From contig OY986437.1 in NCBI GenBank assembly GCA_963920525.1, positions 56,058,830-56,122,829 on the forward strand: a DNA stretch of 64,000 nt. The letters run 5' to 3'. A program made the translations under genes and the position numbers. Shown in pieces: positions 59,210 to 64,000 of this stretch. The DNA is from Dichetophora obliterata (Eukaryota > Arthropoda > Insecta > Diptera > Sciomyzidae). The notes under the pieces are model-generated. The model had not been told where the DNA came from, did not search any database, and saw nothing but the letters and a program-made list of their open reading frames with translations. Position 1 is the first letter of the stretch. Every line of letters starts with the position of its first letter.

Positions 59210-59956
59210 TCTAATATATAAAATTCTTCTGTCACGGGGTACGTAATCGAACTCCTCCGAAACGGCTCGACCGATTTTCATGAAATTTTGTATGTATATT
59301 TTGTAGGTATGAGAATAGGTCGTAAAGTATATTTCAACCTCCTACTAACAGTGGGCGTGGCACCTCCCATACAACCCAAATTTGCGATATCGAATATCTT
59401 TGGAGTTATAAGCCGCTTAGCCTCGGAATTCGGTATTCGACAATTTACACGTGCCGCTTCGCAGATAAAATTTTGTGAGAGTTGGACAAGGGGGCGTGGC
59501 ACCTCCCATACAACCCAAATTTGCGATATCGAATAGCTTTGGAGTTATAGGCCGCACATCCTTGGAATTCGAAATTCGACCACAATTTACACGTGGCGTT
59601 TTACTGATAAAATTTTATGGGAGTTGGACAAAGGGGCGTGGCACCTCTTATACAACCCAAATTTGCGATATCGAATAGCTTTTGAGTCAATCAAACAAAG
59701 CAAACAAAGCCTCGGAATTCAGCATTCCAACTCAATTTACACATGCAGTTTTACTGATAACTTTGTATGGCGTTGGACAAGGGGGCGTGTCACCTCCCAT
59801 GCAACCAAAATTTGAGAAATTCTACAGCTTTTGAGTTATAGGTCGCACAGCCGTGGAATTGAGTATTCGACCACAATTTACACATACAATTTCACTGATA
59901 ACATTTTATTCGCGTTTGGCAACGGGGCCGCGGCAGCAACGCGCCGGGTTTAAGCT
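59210..59956 (+). mobile_element. Helitron-like unit 1
   Basis: It begins TCTAATATATAAAATTCTTC, followed by CGGCTCGACCGATTTTCATG, and ends CGCCGGGTTTAAGCTA. TC at the start and a GC-rich CCGGGTT end resemble non-autonomous Helitrons; the last bases CTAT instead of CTRR weaken the case. It carries the minisatellite 59350-59925. Frames along it (59288-59815) follow the repeat and are not genes. Confidence 0.5.
59350..59925 (+). repeat. Minisatellite, four units of ~143 bp
   Basis: Units start near 59350, 59490, 59633 and 59782 with GGGCGTGGCACCTCCCATAC or a close variant. Each continues through AAATTTGCGATATCGAATA, TGGAGTTATA, GGAATTC and CAATTTACAC to GTTGGACAAG. The third has an insertion with AAACAAAGC twice. 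Units differ by substitutions. Confidence 0.85.
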
Positions 59957-60579
59957 ATCTATATATATAAAATGGAATGTGTGTTTCTTTATTTGTTTGT
60001 TTGTACCTTATAGGAGACCAAACCTCTGGACCGATCTTCCTGAAAATTTCACAGCATTTAACTGGGACTCTGGCATGATTAATAGGGTACTTTTTCGACC
60101 ACGCCCACTTTTACGCCCACTTTTTTAAAATTATGTAATGGCTCCCATATAGTTTTTAACAGATTTACTTCAAATTGTATACACATTATACTCCAGGCGA
60201 GGTAGAAATAAACATTTCTTACGCCACGCCCCCTTTCACGCCCCTTTTAACGCCAAATTTAAGTTTGAAACTTTTTGTTCTCTGTACAAATTTGTTCCTT
60301 CCAACAGATTATTTTTTATTTGGTAGTATATTGCTCTTAATATTGTTAACGTCGCCATATTGCTATGAACCACGCCCACTTCACCGCCCCCTTTTTTTAA
60401 TTCAGATACTTACTTATACCACTAACAATGTTTGCTATACAAAATACTTTTTTGTAATATGTATTTACCTAAAGTTTTATATACTTTTTATCTACAGGTA
60501 TGGTAGCCATAGATTTTTTTATTACCAAATCCCCCTTTTTCGCCCCATTTTACTTTAATTATAATTAATCTGCTTTCAA
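59957..60579 (+). mobile_element. Helitron-like unit 2 (5' end only)
   Basis: TCTATATATATAAAATGGAA at 59957 follows directly on unit 1, with an A before it. Downstream GGAGACCAAACCTCTGGACC and CCACGCCCACTTTTACGCCC are like those of unit 3. No CTRR end was found before unit 3 begins. Confidence 0.45.
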
Positions 60580-61697
60580 TCTATACATATAAAAATGAAT
60601 GTCTGTCTGTCTGTTTGTTTGTTTGTTTGTGCTTTATAGGAGGCCAAACCCTTGTACCGATTTTCCTGAAACTTTCACAGCATTTTATTATGACTCTGGA
60701 AAGAATAATAGGCTATATGAAGTTTTTATTGGACAAAGGGGCGTGGCACTGCCCATATAACCAAAAAATTTAAATCGCCATATTTTGGCATTTTTTGACC
60801 TACGTTGATGCTATTTGGAACATATGGTATTGGCATAATTAGGAATACGTACCAGGAGAAATGTGGGTGGGACCACACCTCATTTTAGGAAAATTAAAAA
60901 TCGCAATATAGTCTTAACTACTGGACCGATCGTCATTAAATTTTCACAATAGGATATTCTTACGAAATAATAAATTCTTGACTATATAAAGTTGTGAGTG
61001 GACGAAGGGGCGTGGCCTCGCCCATATAACCCAAATTTTAAAATCGTCATATCTTGGGCATTTTTTGACCAACGGCGGCAGTATTTGCTATATATGGTAT
61101 TAGCATGAATAGAAATACGTACCAAAAGAAAAGTGGGCGGAGCACGCCCCTTTGTTTGCGATATATTGGAGGCTGGACCTGATAACCGATCTTAAATTTT
61201 CACAGCGTTCAGCTTTGACTCAGGAATACTTATTACATGATAATATTTTTCGACCATGCACACTTCTGCACCTACTTTTTTACTACGTTTATTAACGGCT
61301 ATACCACAAATCATGTCATTAAAATCATTAAAATACATATAAATTAAAATAGTGGGGTAGCCCCATTCTCTTTCTCCCACAACTGTCTCCAAAACAGCTG
61401 ATTTTGTAATATGTGTTGGTTAAAATAGAGAGTGGGGCAACCCCATTCTCATTCTCCCACAACTGACTGCGAAACAGCTGATTGTGTAATTGCTGCTTTT
61501 TGATTGGTCTAAAAATAAAAAGGGGGAGCATGAAGCAAATTACATGCGATTCAGCGCTGAATTCTAATTGGTTTACAACAAAAAAAGAGGCGAAGCATTG
61601 CAATAATTAAATTAAATAAATAAATTTTTGTAAATATATAAATACTTTTAATTTTATTTTAAACGAGGGGGTAGCGAAGCACACCGGGTTCAGCTAG
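60580..61697 (+). mobile_element. Helitron-like unit 3 with CTAG end
   Basis: It starts TCTATACATATAAAAATGAA after an A and ends GCGAAGCACACCGGGTTCAG then CTAG, with T following. TC...CTAG between A and T without a TSD is the Helitron pattern. The start is followed by a GTCT/GTTT tract (60601-60632). It repeats GGACAAAGGGGCGTGGC-type text at 60733 and 61003. No Rep/helicase frame, so it is non-autonomous. Confidence 0.6.
61343..61500 (+). repeat. Tandem duplication of about 84 bp
   Basis: GTGGGGTAGCCCCATTCTC at 61352 and GTGGGGCAACCCCATTCTC at 61432 each open a block with CTCCCACAACTG and AAACAGCTGATT. The minus-strand frames across it (61392-61192, 61603-61328) simply reflect the duplication. 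Confidence 0.8.
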
Positions 61698-62090
61698 TAT
61701 TATATAAAAAGCATTTTATTGGTTTACCAAAATTTTAGTTTTATTTCAATTATTTTATCATCCGCAATGTCACATTTCGTTCAAATATGTTAGATGATGA
61801 TACTGTATCCCAGCGTCTATAAAAAAATAGCATTTTCCAGATATTATTAATTTTATTATAAATAATTTAATATTTACTCAATACTTAATACTTAGTTTGA
61901 ATGGTGAAATCGAGAATGAAAAATATTTTGACATGAATTTAATAATTGTGAGCTTTTAAGATCAAGTAAATTTGATTGTTTTATTTTCTGAACAAATATC
62001 AAATACATAAATCAAATAAACATATGTAACAAACAATTCGTTCTTAGCAAGTGTTTTTAAACAAAATATGTGAAACAAACATTTATATAA
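61698..62090. other. AT-rich DNA
   Basis: Part of the interior of 58843-62385. No gene recognised. Confidence 0.35.
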
Positions 62091-62385
62091 TCTTTTTACT
62101 ATGTCATGTTAAAACGTTCGTAGTTGCTTTAAAAACGTTTCGTTTTACTTTTCTATTTAAAAATTTGCGTTTTCAATTTTGTTTGGCGTAAAATGATTTT
62201 AAAAATATTCATTTTACCCTACTATATCATAGTAAAAGATTCGTAGTTGTTTTGAAAACGTTTCGTTTTACTTTTCCATTTAAAAATGTGTGTTTTCATT
62301 TTTGTATGGCGTAAAATGTTTTTATAATATTCATTTTACTAAACGTTTCTAAAATGTGCGTTTTTGATTTTTTGTTTTCTCAGTG

Positions 62386-62888
62386 TATTAAGCAAATACA
62401 ATTGGTACTTTAGTCGTTTGATTTTTATTTTAGAGAAATACTTTTTATGTTTTAACTTTAAAGAATGCTTGTAGTCACAAATCGAATTTTCAACTACCAT
62501 TTTGGTTAATATCCACATTTTTGTAAAATCTTCGATTAAAAACTCAAAAAGTTTCAGCAGAACCTAAAATATTTTTTTTATTTTATTTGAAAAAGCTCTG
62601 TTGCGGACTCCTGCTATATTAAATAATATTTGCTATCCATTAACTCAAAACTTTCACTAAAAGTTATAAAGTTGTTATTAAAAAGAAAATTACCTCAAAT
62701 AAACAGTCGCTTTAAAATTAAACTTTAAATATAAAGTTTTTTCCGCTTAAAAAACTTAATTTGGTCCTTTACACAACACAATTATATTGCAGCGAAAATT
62801 AACAGAACACTTTAAAAAACATAAATTACTACATATTTTAGTTCGATCAGAGAGAATGAAGGAATCTTCGTTCGTTCGCCCTAATTTA
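62386..62888. other. AT-rich spacer
   Basis: No gene or repeat boundary recognised. Confidence 0.35.
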
Positions 62889-62951
62889 CTGTTTACATCG
62901 GGCAAACATCGTTCGCGATAAATTTATAACGAACACTGTTCGTTCGGGCTA
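62889..62951. mobile_element. Mini-palindrome of the GTTTAGACCGCC family
   Basis: ACTGTTTACATCGGGC pairs loosely with the complement GCTGTTAGCCCGAACG, with a CGCGATAAATTTATAACG core. It is joined directly to the 142-bp hairpin at 62952. Confidence 0.5.
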
Positions 62952-63092
62952 ACAGCTTTATTTTGTTTAACGAAAATGTACACCAATGACAGGAAAGACA
63001 CGAGAAATAATACTTTTTTCTATGCAAAATTCTATTGCTTCTCGTGTCTTGCTTGTCGTTGGTGTTCATTTTCGTTATACAAAATAAAGCAG
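62952..63092. mobile_element. 142-bp hairpin element, copy 2
   Basis: Same layout as 17066-17207: ACAGCTTTATTTTG at the left, AGACACGAGAA on one arm and TTCTCGTGTCT on the other, CAAAATAAAGCAG at the right. TA lies on both sides (62950-62951, 63093-63094). More diverged than the other copies. Confidence 0.8.
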
Positions 63093-63162
63093 TAAGTGTT
63101 TAAACCGAGCGAACGAACGAGGTTTCTTTCGTTCGTTCAGGCGGTCTAAACGCACAGTTAGA
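63093..63162. mobile_element. ~70-bp palindrome with GAACGAACGA arms
   Basis: GTGTTTAAACCGAGCGAACG pairs with CGTTCAGGCGGTCTAAACGC at the right. Same core as 58405-58558, with almost no loop. Confidence 0.6.
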
Positions 63163-63216
63163 ATGCTTCCAAATTTCAAGCATTTTTTATCAAAACGAAC
63201 ATAGTTGGCAAATCTA

Positions 63217-63357
63217 ACTGCTTTATTCTGTATAACGAAAATGCACACCAACGACAAGCAAGACACGAGAAGCAATAGATTTTCATATAGAAAAAAGTAT
63301 TGCTTCTCGTGTCTTGCTTGTCGTTGGTGTGCTGCTTCGTGATACAGAATAATGCAG
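63217..63357. mobile_element. 142-bp hairpin element, copy 3
   Basis: ACTGCTTTATTCTGTATAAC at the left and TTCGTGATACAGAATAATGC at the right. The inner arms CACACCAACGACAAGCAAGA and complement are perfect over more than 30 bases, so this is the best preserved copy. TA lies before it (63215-63216) and at 63358-63359. Confidence 0.85.
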
Positions 63358-63570
63358 TAAATAACTATTCATTTTCCTATTTTGACGTTTTACCGCTCAA
63401 TGCGCGTTTTGGTATTGTTGTTTTCTTTTGTTGTTGTTCTTAAACCAGCTGTTTCAAGACTTTGATGACAAACTGATATAAAGTTAAAGTAACGTTGTTT
63501 TACTGAGATTTGATCTGATCTAGTGCCACGGGAATGCAGCTAATGTTTCGCAGCGGAGCAAAGGGAGGGG

Positions 63571-63615
63571 AAAGAGCGATGCGTCAGCAGAGGAACTTAT
63601 TGATGGTTGCTTGCT
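63571..63615. repeat. Dispersed inverted repeat, right arm
   Basis: GTCAGCAG, then TTATTGATGGTTGCTTGCT, is the inverted partner of 57909-57945. Confidence 0.65.
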
Positions 63616-64000
63616 TATGTTTTCTAAGTTTCCTATCTTGTTATCTTTGCTGTCTGTATTGATGACGAGAGTTACTCGGAAAAAGACAATGACGAAAACC
63701 AAAGATTTACCCTCTACCAAAATCGTTCAACGCGCCTAAAGAAGTTTTGCAACTAGCAAGCAACCTTATCAATTTGTGCCCAGTCAGTTTTTAGCTAGAC
63801 AACTAAAACAACTGAAATTTTTAAACAAGTTACTGTTCGCTTAGCCACTAAATTAATTAACTAATTAGATTTTAAATAGTAAAACAGCTTGTATTTTGAA
63901 CAAACTGCCATTCAGCTATCTATTTATTTAATTATAAACTTTTTAGCTTGTTTTAAGATGGAACTAGTTAAACCTCTAGAATTTTCGTAACCTAATCCAT
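63616..64000. other. Non-coding DNA to window end
   Basis: No recognisable gene or repeat. The minus-strand frame 63720-63520 runs through the right arm of the inverted repeat and has no domain. Confidence 0.35.

Larger units (their letters stand above)
58843..62385. mobile_element. TIR element (CACTGAGAAAAC ends) split by Helitron-like units
   Basis: The left end CACAGAGAAAAC and the complement of the right end CACTGAGAAAAC match at 11 of 12 bases. TA flanks both sides (58841-58842, 62386-62387). Both subterminal parts (58880-59170 and 62090-62360) carry many AAAACGTTT, ACATTTTAAAA and GTTCGTTTGATTTTT motifs, in inverted order. The inside between 59210 and 61697 is Helitron-like DNA. Confidence 0.75.
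58316..63539. mobile_element. Candidate 5.2-kb composite element between GCTGCATTCCCGTGG ends
   Basis: The 15-bp perfect inverted pair GCTGCATTCCCGTGG (58316) and its complement (to 63539) is flanked by TA on both sides (58314-58315, 63540-63541). The similarity continues loosely into TAGATC. If real, it is a TA-targeting element into which the units at 58405, 58843, 59210, 60580, 62952 and 63217 were inserted. The short arms leave room for coincidence. Confidence 0.5.

Noticed and set aside
59288..60128. Chain of overlapping short frames with repeated peptide text
   Set aside because: They follow the ~143-bp minisatellite period and the Helitron-like unit; not a protein with repeats.

Overview
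The window looks like an intergenic, repeat-dense stretch of an AT-rich dipteran genome. A tephritid-type fly is plausible, because one element has the DD41D signature of the rosa mariner group first described from Ceratitis rosa; other Diptera cannot be excluded. I find no confident host protein-coding gene. Almost every readable coding trace is a retrotransposon or DNA-transposon remnant, and most boundaries could be set from terminal inverted repeats (TIRs) and target site duplications (TSDs) read directly from the sequence.

Region by region. 0-4.3 kb: plain AT-rich DNA, a TSD-flanked hAT-type element (3007-3898) and a tRNA-derived SINE with a second partial copy. 5.2-10.6 kb: three non-LTR retrotransposons (LINEs), two on + and one on -, all 5' truncated and frameshifted. 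10.6-13.9 kb: TIR elements, a broken hAT transposase and a 448-bp TIR element. 14.4-15.6 kb: a complete but broken rosa-type mariner between TA dinucleotides. 16.7 kb: a TATA box with a short open frame. 17-22.5 kb: a 142-bp hairpin element, a piggyBac-like remnant and a tRNA-like sequence. 22.7-25 kb: a second 448-bp TIR element and a 5'-truncated RTE-type LINE with a 14-bp TSD and an uninterrupted reading frame.

27.4-33 kb and 36.6-42.8 kb: nested hAT elements. Six of them, including the one at 3007, have recognisable 8-bp TSDs. One of these (38850-42048) interrupts an older transposon-derived cysteine-rich frame and itself contains a second RTE copy with a 13-bp TSD. 43.6-46.3 kb: a foldback element and an 867-bp, nearly perfect palindrome flanked by TA. 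50.1-51.5 kb: a TA-flanked TIR element enclosing a 51-codon C2H2 zinc-finger frame. 52-53 kb: a purine-biased AGCAAA-type repeat containing a ~377-bp tandem duplication. 57.9-63.6 kb: a stack of TIR elements, Helitron-like units with a ~143-bp minisatellite, and two more copies of the 142-bp hairpin.

No set of genes forms a pathway here. What works together is the insertion history, since TSDs and nesting give a relative order. Dense nested repeats in both orientations without a host gene fit a heterochromatic, intronic or piRNA-cluster-like setting, but the sequence alone cannot decide between these.
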